DNA from: Perca fluviatilis | Lineage: Eukaryota > Chordata > Actinopteri > Perciformes > Percidae | Length of the DNA stretch: 64,000 bases | NCBI RefSeq assembly: GCF_010015445.1 | Contig: NC_053115.1 | Coordinates: 4,232,576 to 4,296,575 of the forward strand | Direction of reading: 5' to 3' | Shown here: positions 12,740 through 26,039 of the stretch, in pieces | How the letters are laid out: every line of letters begins with the position of its first letter | Numbering within the stretch: position 1 is the first letter of the stretch | The notes under the pieces: model-generated | Database searches by the model: none | The model's input: the letters and a program-made list of their open reading frames with translations, nothing else | What the model was told of the DNA's origin: nothing | Translations under genes and position numbers: made by a program

Positions 12740-15189
12740 AATACAGACTGAGGTCTCAGAAGGAGAGAAGGTTGCACGCATGTTCACACCTTGCACAGTA
12801 CACCCAAAGATCCTCTGTACTAAAGATGGTATGGAACGGTACACACTTCCTGTCTCCTAAATGGGCATGGCCTGGTTCGAAAGTGTAGACTCTGTGTACC
12901 ATTGCATTAGGTGTGTTTTGCAGCTGACTCGACCTGAAGTGGAAGCGAGCAGGTGCCGCTGTCATCATTTTGCAATGTGTTTTCGCTTGGATGATCTTCC
13001 ACTGGCTTCACGCTGCTGTTAAGAAAGTTTAAAAAGTTATGAGTGGAGTTCAGACTCATGATCATTTAAAAGATTAAAAGGCCTATCTTTGAACAGCATG
13101 AAAAGCAGTGTTTGGGTGCTTATCCAGGAAGCTGTTTGGACACATTCATAATGAAACTGTGAGGGGGGGGAGGGGCATATTAGTTGTGTCAGTGCTAATT
13201 AGCTAAAGCCTTTGATCTGGTGTGCTGCTTTTGAATGCGGCTGAAAGTGTCTACCTTTAATTAGGACTCTGAATATATCACTTATTGTATGCAGGCCTGT
13301 TCTTTATGCCCTATATCTTTGATCCCAGATTCCAGCTCATCAGCTTCTTTCTGTGTCGGCCAGCATTAGTCATTTTGAGTTGATTGAATGTTGCGTGCCA
13401 AAAAAATAACTCTTCAAAGCTGTACCGTACTTTTCAGGGTGTGTTTGTGGCTTGTGCTGACATTGAAATCTAAACTACTTCTATGCATTCATACTGATGT
13501 TGAATAAATCCATTTCAACCAAAAGGTCTGTTTTGCATTTTGTTTTGCATCTTTGAAATGCTTTTATCCTGCAAAGTATTGGGACAGTTTACGACCTCTT
13601 GCCTGTTTCGGGCTCACGGTCAGCTCTGTGCGTTGCTCTCTGGTTTTCATACACAAACCAACCGGCCAACAGCTTGCAAGGCTGCGGTACAGATGCAGGC
13701 CCACATCTCTGGTCGGAAGGAGAAACAGCTACTTTTAAACATTATGAAAGACTTTGATATTAAAAGGTTTTTCGATATCCCAAACATCGCAAAGTTGAAC
13801 TTTTCGAGTCGAGTTTGTGTTCGCACCGTCCAACAAGGCCACCGGTGGGAAAACTTTAAAAAATCCTATTTTTGCACAGCTGCATGTAAACAGGATTATT
13901 AGTGCAATATTCATTTTCATTAACCGTTTTCATGTAAACAGTTTAGGGCAAATACCGGAATATTATGTGCATGTAAACGTAATCACTCACACAATAGACG
14001 ATACAAAACAGAAAGTAGACACGGCTAACAGGAGAGTGTCCAAGTAAGACGTCAATCATCCCAGTCTGTGCAAGCCCACACAGTCCTGACAAGATGTCTT
14101 CAGTAACCAAGGAAAATAAGGAACACCTGTGGGGGTGGACAATGGGTCTGAAGGCTTGAACCTGTCGGTCTGTATGTTTATGTTGTTTTCAATTCCCAAC
14201 TGACAAGCAAACTATGCTTTATGAACAAAGCGGTGCAGTGGCATTGTTCAGCTTCTGAATGAAAAGAAACAACCAATCATAAGCAGCTGCGCAGACAAAG
14301 TATGGTCGCTTCTCTCGTTTTTTTTCTGTGAGTTGTAATGCATGTATACTGTTCTTTTGCTCAAACAGAATTTTAATTGCGTTACTAAACCCAAGAAGGA
14401 AGGTTTTGAACATATGCACTGTGGTATGTTACAAGCTTAAGACAAGTCACTTTAGCTGCCTAATGCTCTCCCATATTCACCATATGTGACACAAAACCAA
14501 CTATCCTAATGAGCTCCTTATTAACACTAGTTAGTGTATTAATCAGTGCATATCTAAGTAACGTCATACTTTACGAATCACACGGGTTGTATTATTTTAA
14601 CTCTGGAAGTTATTAAGTAGGAGCTCCCAAATGTAATCGGGGTGGGGGGCGGATGTGTGAAGTTATCTCGGATTGTTCTAGAGTTATTGTACTCCCAGAA
14701 TATGTCTACCCACAACAGACAGACAGACAGAACCCATCATGACATCATTTCATGCAGACCATGTACTTTGGTGCACGGTGGGACAAGGAAACCTTGCGGT
14801 AAGCTTCATTGAACATTCCTTGGCGGTCTGCCTGGCTCTTGGCCACTGTGTTACCTCAAATGAACTTGCTCTGGGATGGAGTTGGACGGGGGCCGAGACT
14901 GTCGAGTGCTCGTTGACTGGCTGCTTCCATTGGGATGTTTTCACATGTCCCGACGAGCCAACCCAAGTAGCGTATACGCAGCGCTGAACGAGGCAGGTGT
15001 GAAAACAACATTACAGCAAGTCAGTGAAAGCTCTGCCCAATGTGTTTTACTTTCACGGAAGACTGTGACTAATGAAAGTTGTATGGTCTTTGGCTAGATT
15101 AAAGGGACACATTGTACTGCTGATTTTACACATTCAAGTTTAGTTTACAGGAGTCAGTCTCTAAAGAAAATAAGGACCCTAATGATATG
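12740..15189. other. Intergenic, no gene recognised
   Basis: Mostly unique-looking AT-rich sequence with only short chance open frames. I see no splice-bounded coding segment. Confidence 0.45.
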
Positions 15190-15398
15190 ACAGCTTTTAG
15201 CTAGCGGCACGGCTTTTGGAATGGCAATGTTGGTCTCAACCGTAGATAGTAAAAATAATGGACACATCACCCATTGGTTTGTGGTCGTTTTGAAGCCAGC
15301 AGTGTGCATTTTGGCCGTCCCCATCTTGTTTTTTTTGGAGCCAGAAGTGACCATATTTGGGCAAAAGGGCAGAGCTGGGGAGGATGACGCGGCTAAGC

Positions 15399-16053
15399 CA
15401 AGGGGGGTAAGCCTCTCTTCAGAACTCAAACCTGCTATGGCGCCATTTTGATGCTACCAAACGCTCGCCTCCCGTTAGCATCCCATTGACTGCCATTCAT
15501 TTTGACGTCACTTTGACAGCGAATAACTTTACATCTGAATCGTTTAAAGACTCTATTTGTCTGTTGTTTATTTCTAAAGAAACACGACAATGTATAAAAG
15601 GCTCCATTACCTTGTAGCTCACGTTATGGCTCCGTAGCAGACACTTTTATAGAAATAGGCTAACGATTGGGTCATAACCACGAGACTTACTGTCACACAG
15701 TAGAGGAATTACCATATAGTACAGGAGAAGCTCACAGGCAGTTTGGACTTCCATTATCTGTTTAGGTTTAATGACTAATGTTAACTAGCATGTTAGTGAT
15801 CAGTAATTAGCCTGTGCCTATGTTATCTCCTTACATATACCTACGCTTTCCGTCTCTGTAAGATTGGGAATGATTGAGATTTCTCTCGGCACAGCTACCA
15901 GAAGACTTCACACTTTCAGACAGGTTGCTCACGTCACATCTACGTCTTCAAGCTCAGTTGCTCAGCCAGCACCAGAAAAGTGCTTCTAATATCCTTCACT
16001 GGTCTCCGTCCAGAGACACGGGATCTGTTGGTCCAGTTTATATACTGTCTACG
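15399..16053 (-). mobile_element. 655-bp MITE with perfect 8-bp TSD (family of three copies)
   Basis: The sequence is flanked by ggctaagc at 15391-15398 and 16054-16061 (perfect). It is in reverse orientation to the copies at 45101-45770 and 55645-56316. Ends are caaggggggtaagc and atactgtctacg: only the outermost CA/TG is inverted, so hAT-like is an inference from TSD length. Confidence 0.8.
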
Positions 16054-16108
16054 GGCTAAGCCAGTGTTGTTTGAGGTTGCAGTGGGGCTGCACTAAGCTA
16101 AACGCTAA

Positions 16109-16475
16109 AATGGGAAAGTCACCGATTCTCAACCGCTCTAATGCGAGTTAGTAGTAATACACCGAGACTCTGGAACGAGTTACCCCCTGATATTCGCACT
16201 ATTACAGATGTGGCTCTTTTTAGAGCCAAACTCAAAACCTATTTGTTTAGAACTACTTTTAATACGTAGTAGTGGTGTGACCATTTCCCTCTCCTCCTCC
16301 TGTTTCTATGTAACCTTTTTCTTTACTGTTTTCTGTTTAATTCTTTTTATCGTATGATATGTTGTTTTATTCTTGGTTCCTGATGTAAAGCACGTTGGAT
16401 ACCTGCTGGTTGCTGTAAATGAAGTGCTATATTAATAAAAATATAATAAATAAATGTTGATTGATTGATTGATTA
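16109..16475 (+). mobile_element. L2-like LINE 3' end
   Basis: At 16165-16269 the frame reads R-L-W-N-E-L-P-P-D-I-R-T and then L-K-T-Y-L-F before TAG, the typical C-terminus of fish L2-type reverse transcriptases. A 3' UTR ends in an attg repeat. Severely 5' truncated. Confidence 0.75.
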
Positions 16476-17540
16476 TCCAGCAGAGTTTTGCCGGCGGACC
16501 TCTGAGTACTGCCGCCGTTCATCTGCACGTACGGCAGTAGACAGAAAATCTGGCAAACTTTTCCTTAAGTTATCAGCTAGCACTAGCTAGCTAGCTAGCT
16601 TGGTTGGCAGAATGCTGACAAAGGCATTTTTAGGAGACCAAAATGTTCCAATTAACTTTGAGTTAAGTAAAATACACAGCAAGAGGGTCAAAGTTTAAGA
16701 TGAAAACACGGACAACAGCCAAAAACAAGTCCAGGTCTATTTTAATGTCCACAGTGTTAGCATGGTTAGCATCGCTAAGCCTCTGTCCTGATTGACAGGT
16801 CCTAAAGCATCCCCTGCTTTATCGTCTATTTTTAGATAAATGGGACCAACTTTGAATGCTGTGTGTTTGCAAACAGTAGCGATACTCATCGCATATAATG
16901 CATTTAATAAAGCATCCATCCATCTATCCATCCATCTATCTATGAAATTATGCAATCAATATTTGTGAAGGCTGAGAAATCTCGCTCCAAGAAAACATAA
17001 TAATGTACAACCTGCTTCACTGCTCTGTGCTTTTGGATGGTTTTATCACATAATACAACCTCAGATCTCCTCTGGCAATGGGTTATGAAGGCAAACATTC
17101 CCTTTATAAAAACATAACTGTCCTAGGGAAAATCAATAGACAAAAGGCTTCAGGATGAAATGGAATCTGCCAGCTCAAAGATCCCTAGCAACATCATTAA
17201 AACCCCATTACCAAGCAACATGTGACACAGTGGGCTCCTGGCTGCACTATCAGAGTAAATTAGCCAAACCTGCCGAATGGGGAGCGGAAATTTGATCAGA
17301 CAGCTGTATTAGAAAATGCTCAGGTGTTTAGTTTGAATTAAACTAAGTCAGCAATTACTGGCAGGTTTAGTATAATGTGAGGTCTGGATTTGTTTTCGAT
17401 CCAAGGCTATATGGGAAATGTATTCGCTGGCAAACTGTTGCAAAGCGGCGTGGTTTATGTCTATCCATCATCAGGAAATTTATAGTCCTTCTTATTGTTT
17501 TTCAGACCAAATTTCTAAAATTTCCCTCGAGAGGAATAAA

Positions 17541-17604
<64 letters not shown>

Positions 17605-17605
17605 A
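17541..17605. repeat. (CTAT)16 microsatellite
   Basis: Sixteen uninterrupted ctat units. A short related catc/tatc run lies at 16912-16940. Confidence 0.95.
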
Positions 17606-20600
17606 ATTTGCTGACCTTGCCAGTCATATAGAAATCAGATCTTTAAGGAAAACACAGAGCTGATGGTATTGACTCAATGCCTGAAGTGTTTGTGTCGCAT
17701 TTGGTGCAAATGGCGGTGAGCCCTACCCCTACCTGCTCGCTCGCCTTCCATTGAAAATGAATTACGAGGTGCGACAGTCGCTCCCCGTCTGAAAAGACCA
17801 CAATGCACCACAGAATGTTTTTTTTTCGGTTCACAGTTGGAGCATAACTTTTCCGTAGGGTTCAGATGATCACACTGTAATAATCAGGAGCGCCATCCAA
17901 ACATTCCTTGATCCCTTACTGTGATTACTGGCGCTGGTGCACAGCAAACAGCCTTCCTTCCAAGGCTATAAATTAAGGAGAGTTACTGCTATGCATCCCC
18001 ACCCTTATTTTTATCAAAATAAAGGCTGAATTTCAGGAAGATGTATGTAGGTGTGTTCAAGGCTGCCACAGTGGAGGCCTCTTGAGGTCCAGTACCACAC
18101 GGGGCTCCAGACTGAGCTTTAATCCTTCAATCCAGCAACAGCCGCAGAGACGTGGCCCTCTGCCTGGATGCAAACCCAGCGATAATCAATCAAGCTGTTG
18201 ACTACTCGCGCCAAGACACACTGCAGTCTTTCAGTGTCTGGAGAAAGTGATGATTTTGTGTCTCTGCTGTTAAAAATGTTATCTGTTTTATCGGAGAGAT
18301 TTACCTTCCTCCTCCTGGGGAGATTTAGTAGGTAAGGTTTTTGTTCAAGTTTGTTTTTGAAGGTGTTTGAGTACGCCTCCAAACAGTGGCGAGAAGTCTT
18401 CTGACCTTCAGTACACAGGAATGGTGTAATGTGATCCACGTGATGATTTTATACCAAAGCATAATAAGCCACAGGACACAGTTGTTCAGTCCAGCTTTCT
18501 TTGGCCGGAGCACTAACTGCTGTTCACAAAACAGTTTATATTTTACTCTTAGGAATGCTTCAACATTTTGAGAAATTTATGGACTTGCTGTCTTGCTGAG
18601 AAGTGAAAGAGAAGCTATTAGCTTATCCTCAGCACAAAGACTGGAAGCGGGGGGAAACAGCTAGCTTGCGTCAAATTAAAAACAAAAAACAGTTCCAGAA
18701 CTGTTTTATTAACGTTAAAATTATTTTATTTAGTTAGCCTACAATACATCCGAGAGGCACTCTGGGACAGGACTTCTGAAGAGCTACATATGAAGCTCAG
18801 CATTAAGTTGATTCAGAAAGACACATTCCTCTCTCTCCCAACCTAGTCTCGCTTTGCCAGACCTTCTTCCACAGTGCTGCGGAGGAAGGTCTGGTTAGTC
18901 CACACAGCATTCTGGGATGGGAGAAAAACGTGCTCTGGTTTATTGGCATTTCTTTAAACCAAAGTGCTGTTACATAGATGCTGTGTTCATGATACATGAT
19001 TAATGCCTATTTCATAGTTAGTTCATGGTTTATTTCATGCAGTAAATAAATATATGATTTATTTATGTAAAATAAATAAATATATAAATAAATGTGATTT
19101 TACAAATAAAATTAACATTTGTCCTAGAAATATAATATGGTCCACTGCAGTCAGAGTATATAAATGAGGCCAAGGCGGACAGTAAAAGAGACTGCCAAAG
19201 GACTTTCAGGATTCAAGAACCTGTTTTCAGGAGAGCAGCCAACAAGCTATTCTGTGTTTCCTGTAGAGCCTTTCTTTATATTCGCGCCAAGTGCCATTTG
19301 TATTTTAATTTGTTTCGGTACTAAATGTTAGCTTAGTGTCAGGATCCCACAGTCTTCCCATTCTACCGTTGATTCCTCACGTCTGTGTCCACTTTTGTCT
19401 TCATAAAAGCTCAGTTTTTCAGGTCTGCAGCTTATAAAAACTGAAGTTGTGGGTTATTTACTCTGTTGGTAGTGAATGTGACCACACAGCAGCATTAAGG
19501 CATTTTTCTGTTGTTTCCTAGCAGACAAAATTGGCGAGGATGCGACTTAACGCAATACAAGTCAATGGAGAGCGGAGAGTTGTTTTCCCCTCCGGTGGGG
19601 ACGGGACTTAACCGTGCTCTGTCTCTATACTTCTTTGGGGATTTGATGCTGGTATAATAACATGACTCAACGCTAAAACAATAGCTTAAAAAATATATGT
19701 TATGGTTTCTCCCTGTAGTTCCTGTTGGATTGTCTTTGGAAGATAGCCAGGCTCATGTGGATCTGCTGTCGATATGGGGAGAGATCCGTTGTCCTATTTT
19801 AAACACAATCACTGTTGTTTTTTTTTAAACTGGCCTTTGGGTGCATAAAACAATGGTGCATTGTCAACATATGGTGTGACTGTTGATTAGGTTGACATTT
19901 GCAGAGTTGAAGAGCTACTCATTTGAATAGCGGTTATGATGAAATGATGGGAGAAGATTTTAGTTTTTAGCAAATAAGTATTTACTACTTATTGCTTTGA
20001 TGTTTATTATGTGCATTATCTGTAAAGTATAGATCTAAATAATTGGATGAGGATTTTGAAAGCCATGGGGAGGATTTTTTTTCACGTACAGAGCTTGTCC
20101 AGCAGCAATAACGTTTTACTGATCTTTCCTCTAATTCAAGGTAAAGGTCCGAGTATTGTGACATGATTAACCATAGCAAACATAGGTAGTAAGTGTCTCA
20201 GCCGCCTGACTGAGAGAAGGAACAGCTGACTACTCCAAGTCTCAGGCTGTTTTTTGTGCCCTTCACTCGCTTCCTTTCCTTCGCTTCTTAGTCCATGCCA
20301 AAATTATGCGAGGAGAAAGGAAACGAGAAAATGTGTTTTTAGAGGGATGAGATGTCCCTTCCTCTGAATTCGTCAGCTGTATGGGTGGAGGACAAGTGTC
20401 GTGAATTAGCTTCGGCTAAAAACACTATGATACATACATCAGATGACTGTTGAAGCTTATCTATGTTTTTTTGGATCTGTCCCTATCTAAATAAACTTGT
20501 AATAGTTAGCTTTTAGCTGCACGGCTTCCGGGAAGGCTGCTCTCGTGTATTTTCGCTGATAGCTCTTCAGAGATCCCTCCTCCATCCTCCATCCTCGCTC

Positions 20601-21359
20601 CTCGGCGCAGGAATAGGAGCTTTAAGACGGCCCTCACGAAGGAGGGCCAGAACAATTTCCGGTTCAAGCAAGGGGGGAGGAGATATTGTCACAAACAGGC
20701 TCATGGCCTGTGGCAAAGAATGAGGGGACACCAACAACACGTATAGGCCAATCAAAAAGATACTTTGTTGTAAACCAAAATTATTAACTTTAAACAAAGA
20801 AAAAGGAATGAGGTGTGAGAATGTCATAATTTAAGGTGTCTGTAAAGTGCATGGATGAGTGAATCTGTATGTGTGAAGATGATTGAGTGGAAACTAAGTA
20901 AAACTATAAAGGAACAAACAAAACAGGATCATACCTGGAGGAGCAGAGAGAAAGAAGAGTGGTTAGAAGCAGCTTAAATACCCTGAGCCCAGGTGGCTCC
21001 AATCACTAACAACCCTCCTCCACCTGCAGGAGGAACCACCTCTACAGTGCAGAGCAGGGGCCGTAACAATAATAACTAAGAGAGACTTGGGATTCACCGC
21101 AGGTGTTGGATTTGTTGTTCTGTGTGTAAAGGATGGCTTTCTCCACTGTCTTATTGTTATGGAAGCCATCAACACAAAGGGACATGACAACAGAGGCCGT
21201 GGTTGTTGACTTTACTTGAAGGTCCATTCATCATCATTGACAGGAATGCATCTTCCTGTCAACAAAGTGGTTTCAGCACTGTTGCAGCCAGCCTTCAGAA
21301 ACTCAAGGGTACAAAGGGCCAAGGAACATCTGAGGTGATGTGTCATTATTGATTTAAGA
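17606..21359. other. Intergenic, no gene recognised; scattered repeat fragments
   Basis: Contains a fish repeat around 18560-18720 (agctattagcttatc...gggggaaacagctagc) with a relative at 39780-39925. A truncated end of the 9-bp-TSD family lies at 18844-18962, and AT-rich low complexity at 19020-19130. No convincing coding exon was found. Confidence 0.45.
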
Positions 21360-21578
21360 CAGGGACGGAGCGGGGCTTCTGGGGCTCCAGTCCCAAATGT
21401 TTTCTCAAAAGCCCCGAATCGTTTAGGGTTTTAAAATAACTTGAACTTTGTGTCATTTCCCCTCGGTCTCTTTGACCCTACCTATGTTATGGAACTTACA
21501 ATAAGTAACATCGGACAGTTTTTGCCTCTATTTAGGCGGCAGGAGTGGAAATGAGTCCTCATCAACGTTTGTTGTGTC

Positions 21579-22533
21579 CAGTGTTCGAACTATACCGTGG
21601 CCTTCGGGGGAGCCCACTTTTGTCCACACGGGGGGAGGGGTGGGGGGCGTGCGCTTGCGACTTACAATAACTTACAAAGATACATAACAGCTAGTGTATG
21701 CACTACATGATTTAAATTTTACCCTATCATACTTTATCGGCAGGAGTAGATAGCCAAATAGCAAACAACCAGCCACAAATAGTCTATAAACAAAGCATCA
21801 GGCTGTTTTTGAAATTTCACATGAACAATGGTTAAAGTTACTCAGGCTACCGAAGAATAGCCTACCATAATTCCTCCGTTCAATTAGACCTTAGCGATGC
21901 ACCCCAAGCTGCTGTTCCACTGCTGCCTGTTCCAATTTAACGGGAGAGAGGAGTAAGAGGGTTAGGACCATCTTCAGCCAGAGAGGACATTATTTCTTCA
22001 GCTTCTTGCGTTGTCACCCCGGTGGGAGGTTTGCAACAGGTGAATTAGTCGCGCTATTAACGTCATCGCTACACAATTTCTTAGTAAAACCAAAATTAAT
22101 TAAACTGCCTGGTTTTCTTTTTGCCATGGCTAAATGCTTACTGCAGAATGGATTTCAAGGATTTTGCGCGCCGATTAATGGCCTCCAACGTTTATATTTT
22201 TTCTGCGAATCTTTGAGTTAACATGCACTAAACAGGAGTTGACTTTGCACCACAGCGCCACCACGCCTTGATGCTCATAACAAGAATAGCATGTATAGTT
22301 ATCTTTTTTGAAGTGAATTAGGTTCAAATCGCCGACATGCATGAATGATATTTTTGCAGTTTTACACATAATAATCCACGATGATCACATTACACAAAAC
22401 TGAAATTGCACGTCAAAATGAGACATTGTCAATATTTTTAGAGACCCCCAAAAATTTCACAAATCACGTTTTCAGGGGAGCCCATGTCTTATTAAGGGGA
22501 GCTCCCCCTAGCTCCCCCGTAGATCGCACCCTG
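21579..22533. mobile_element. Nested hAT-like element with perfect TSD
   Basis: Runs from cagtgttcgaac to gatcgcaccctg. Flanked by gttgtgtc at 21571-21578 and 22534-22541 (perfect). It lies wholly inside 21360-22954 and so is younger. Confidence 0.82.
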
Positions 22534-22589
22534 GTTGTGTCCTGGTTTCAGAATGATAAAGACAGTTGGAGAACAATTAGATACAAAAC

Positions 22590-22800
22590 AGGGTGTAAAA
22601 AAAGGAACCGAAACGTTGAAAAAACGACAAAAACATTAAAAATAATTAAAAAAAATTACTAAAATGTTTGAAAAAAGACAAAAGTAGAAAAAAATGACAA
22701 ACATTGAAAATAACATTGAGAAGAGGGACAAAAACGTCGAAAGAATCAACGAAAACGTCAATAGAAGTGCCAAAAACATAAAAAATAGAATGTTAACAAG
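22590..22800. repeat. Degenerate A-rich minisatellite (gacaaaaacgt motif)
   Basis: Imperfect units related to gacaaaaacgtcgaaa repeat through this part of the hAT-like element. The related copy at 25205-25300 has similar units. Confidence 0.55.
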
Positions 22801-22956
22801 TATCATTTTTTTTCTAAATGATATACAGTTTTTTAGGCATTCTCTTATCAAATGGCTTGAAAAAAAAAGTGCATATAGCTGCCGTAAATGGAGCATGCCC
22901 CCAGACCCCCTCTAGATTTGAGCTGAGCCCCGAATGGTTACAACGTCGGCCCTGAT

Positions 22957-23741
22957 TTAAAGGTCCCATAGCATGAAAATGTCACTTTATGAGTTTTTTT
23001 AACATCAATATGCGTCCCCCCAGCCTGCCTATGGTCCCCCAGTGGCTAGAAATGGTGATAGGTGTTAACCGAGCCCTGGGTATCCTGCTCTGCCTTTGAA
23101 AAAATGAAAGCTCAGATGGACCAATCAGGAATCTTCTCCTTATGAGGTCACAAGGGGAAAGGTTACTTCCCCTTTCTCTGCTTTGCCCACCCAGAGAATT
23201 TGGCCCCCCCATGAGAGAGAGAGAGAGACATCATGGCTTTCAAACGAGCAAAGCATGGCAGTGGGTCAAGGCCACACCCCCACCCTCCACCTTGCCCCCC
23301 CCTCTCTCCTCCTCAATAGCTACAGACACAGAAATGGCACATCCTAAGGAAAGCTCATTGTGGGACTGGCTCTAGTGGCTGTAATTCTGCACCAAGGCTG
23401 AATTTCGGGAAAGCGACTTCAGATACAGTATTAGGGGACCACTAAGGTCTATATAAAAGAGACTTCAGATACAGTATTAGGGGACCACTAAGGTCTATAT
23501 AAAAGAGACTTCAGATACAGTATTAGGGGACCACTAAGGTCTATATAAAAGAGACTTCAGATACAGTATTAGGGAACCACTAAGGTCTATATAAAAGAGA
23601 TTTCAAATACAGTATTAGGGGACCACTAAGGTCTATATAAAAGAGACTTCAGATACAGTATTAGGGGACCACTAAGGTCTATATAAAAGAGATTTCAAAT
23701 ACAGTATTAGGGGACCCCTAAGGCCTATATAAAACCTTTAA
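22957..23741. mobile_element. piggyBac-like MITE inserted in the TSD of an hAT-like element
   Basis: Bounded by TTAA at 22957-22960 and 23738-23741, with ends ttaaaggtccc and aaaacctttaa. It contains a 46-bp minisatellite. Confidence 0.78.
23415..23736. repeat. 46-bp minisatellite, seven units
   Basis: Units start at 23415, 23461, 23507, 23553, 23599, 23645 and 23691 (gacttcagatacagtattag...). Two units carry gatttcaaat instead of gacttcagat. Confidence 0.95.
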
Positions 23742-24497
23742 GAGTTTCATATTTGAGCTGATATGCTGTGATTGAGTTTTTGCTGCAGTGTAGAATGCTG
23801 AAGACACAGGGAGCCAATTTGGAGCGATGCATGATTTGGATTCCTCCTCCGTATCGAGCCACATCCCCTGGAAACCAAAGCTCCCTGCCTAGCGCCTGCT
23901 GCTAGCCCATGCATATTTCATGAAATCAGAAGTTGATTAACTGAATGGGTGTGAACAGTTGCATTCAACAAAACAATCACCAATACAAAGAAACATCCGT
24001 TTTTTTAGTTTAAGTCAAGGTTGACGTTTTACAGGTACGTAAGGCATGACCACACGTCTGCTTTTCAGACATCCAAAATGTGACTCATTTTTTTACATAA
24101 ATGTTTTAATTTGCAATTGGCTTTACTTTAAATTACACACCTAGATAATCAGGAGATAGCCTAGATGCTAAATGCTTCTTTTCAACTGAATACCATTAGC
24201 ATGTCAATTTTTCAAGTCCATTTCAGCCTACGATCACAAATCACAATTTGCCTCAGGTAGTTTTACCATCTGTACATCGTCAGCACCCTCTTATCGCAGC
24301 GGACAGCTAAACTTAAAAAAAATTAAATAAAAAAAACTAACGGTGGGAAAAAATGAAAGCAACCTCAGAAAAAGGAAACGAGTAGGGATCCCTCTCTCTG
24401 GACAGAATAGACCAATGTAAAAAACATTACAAAACATCAAATGACAGAAATTATGGAAGCAGTTTCCAGATGTCACCAAACCTCACCATGGAAACCT

Positions 24498-24537
24498 AGA
24501 GAGAGGGAGAGAGAGAGAAAGAGAAAGAGAGGCGAGG

Positions 24538-24573
<36 letters not shown>

Positions 24574-24767
24574 TGAGGAGAGAGAGAGAGAGAGAGGGGG
24601 AGCAAGAGTGAGAGAGAGAGAGTGAGAGAGAGAGGGAGAGAGAGAGGAGGGAGCGAGAGTGAGAGAGAGAGAGGGAGAGGGAGAGAGAGAGAGGGGAGAG
24701 CGAGAGTGAGAGTGAGAGTGAGAGAGAGGGAGAGAGAGAGGGAGGGAGAGAATGTGAGAGAGAGGGT
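24498..24767. repeat. (GA)n-rich low-complexity tract
   Basis: About 270 bases of gaga with interspersed gagg and gagt units. Long open frames on both strands here are artefacts of composition. Confidence 0.95.
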
Positions 24768-25204
24768 TTTGAGAGACTTAGTATGTAACATCCATGATAT
24801 GAATGTGAATTATATAATTCATCTGATATTGTCTTGACTTATAATAATGAAAACCAGAAACCACAACATTTCAGCTGGTTTCACACTGTTTGTCCTGTGT
24901 TTAAACAGTGAATGCTGTGTAAGATACAGGCCAAATGCTTTATCCTTGGTGATCTTCTGGCAGGATATGGAAAGGGGGGGTGGAGAGGTGCCATCTCTCA
25001 GAGACTCCATGAGGGCTGACGGACATGCCGAAGGAATGAAACAAATGTTTAGATCCCATTCAGTGTGGTATTATAGATGCCTCACATAATAAATCATATT
25101 TAGCGACTGATTAAAACTGCTAAACATGTGTTGGCTTCTCCTGCATAGGGCGGAGTACCCAGCCACCTCTGCAGAACCTGCATAACATCTCACCATCACT
25201 GGTT

Positions 25205-25455
25205 ACACAGAAATGTCAAAAGAAGGGACAAAAATGATGAAAAAGCGACAAAAAAGTTGAATAAAAGGACAATAAAGACAAAAATATTTTTAAAAAGCGA
25301 GGAAAGTCAAAATAACATGTTGAAAGCGTATGACCAAGTATCATTTTTTTCCAAAATGATGTACAGATTTGTTGGCATTACATTATCAAATATTTTGAAA
25401 AATAGTGCAAATATCTGCCATAAATGGAGCATGCCCCAAGGCCCCCCCCAGCCCA
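25205..25455. mobile_element. Fragment of the 21360-22954 hAT-like family
   Basis: Shares the gacaaaa minisatellite and the downstream taaatggagcatgcccc segment with 22590-22910. No bounded ends were found. Confidence 0.6.
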
Positions 25456-26039
25456 TTGTGGTTGAAATGCAGGGCGTCCAGAGAAGCCTGTAGAAAAAGT
25501 AGATTATGCCGTTCACAAGTTGCACATATGTGACTAAACCAAGAAGTAGAGGTAACATATGGAAAATAGGGAAAACCTATGTTTCCTTATGCTGAGCAAC
25601 ACTGCCACTCTATGACTAAAAGGTGCCATTAGCCATCCCAGATGATTAGGTACACCAAGTTCAAACTAAGGCAGTCTTAACACAACAGCCTGCAGTGAGC
25701 TCTATCTTCAAGGTTATGATGTTTTTTGAACTGAACTATTTTACAGAGGAGATGATTCAACATTATGGTTATTTCTGAGGACGGTTAGGTTTATTGTGGT
25801 GCTGTTGACTTCTACTGTGTGAGATGTGTTTTTTTATGTTTTGTCCACCTCATACAGTATTTATCAATGAGGTTTGGGGATTAGTTTTAGCTGTACACAG
25901 TCTTTCACCATCACATAATATGTCCCTGCTGTACATCCCAAGGAAGGAGAACCCAGTGTGCTTTGGTGAAATGTGGAGGATGATGGAGTGATATGCCTCC
26001 TGTGAAAAGATGTGATGCTGTGGGAACAACTGCCCACCA

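Larger units (their letters stand above)
15190..16855. repeat. Dispersed repeat copy A, interrupted by an hAT-like MITE and a LINE fragment
   Basis: The pieces 15190-15398, 16062-16108 and 16476-16855 align with an uninterrupted copy at about 26040-26585 (shared gaggatgacgc, actgccgcc, catcccctgctttatcgtc). The insertions at 15399-16053 and 16109-16475 explain the gaps. Confidence 0.7.
21360..22954. mobile_element. hAT-like element hosting a second hAT-like element
   Basis: Ends cagggacgg and ccgtcggccctg-like terminus (cgtcggccctg). Left TSD is atttaaga (21352-21359). The right TSD was split by a later piggyBac-like insertion: at (22955-22956), TTAA, then ga after 23741 restores atttaaga exactly. 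A partial relative of its 3' part lies at 25205-25455. Confidence 0.82.

Noticed and set aside
18119..18439. 106-codon open frame on the - strand
   Set aside because: It lacks an ATG at its start and has no recognisable domain.
24483..24837. Long open frames of Leu/Ser or Arg/Glu repeats on both strands
   Set aside because: They are products of the (GA)n low-complexity tract.
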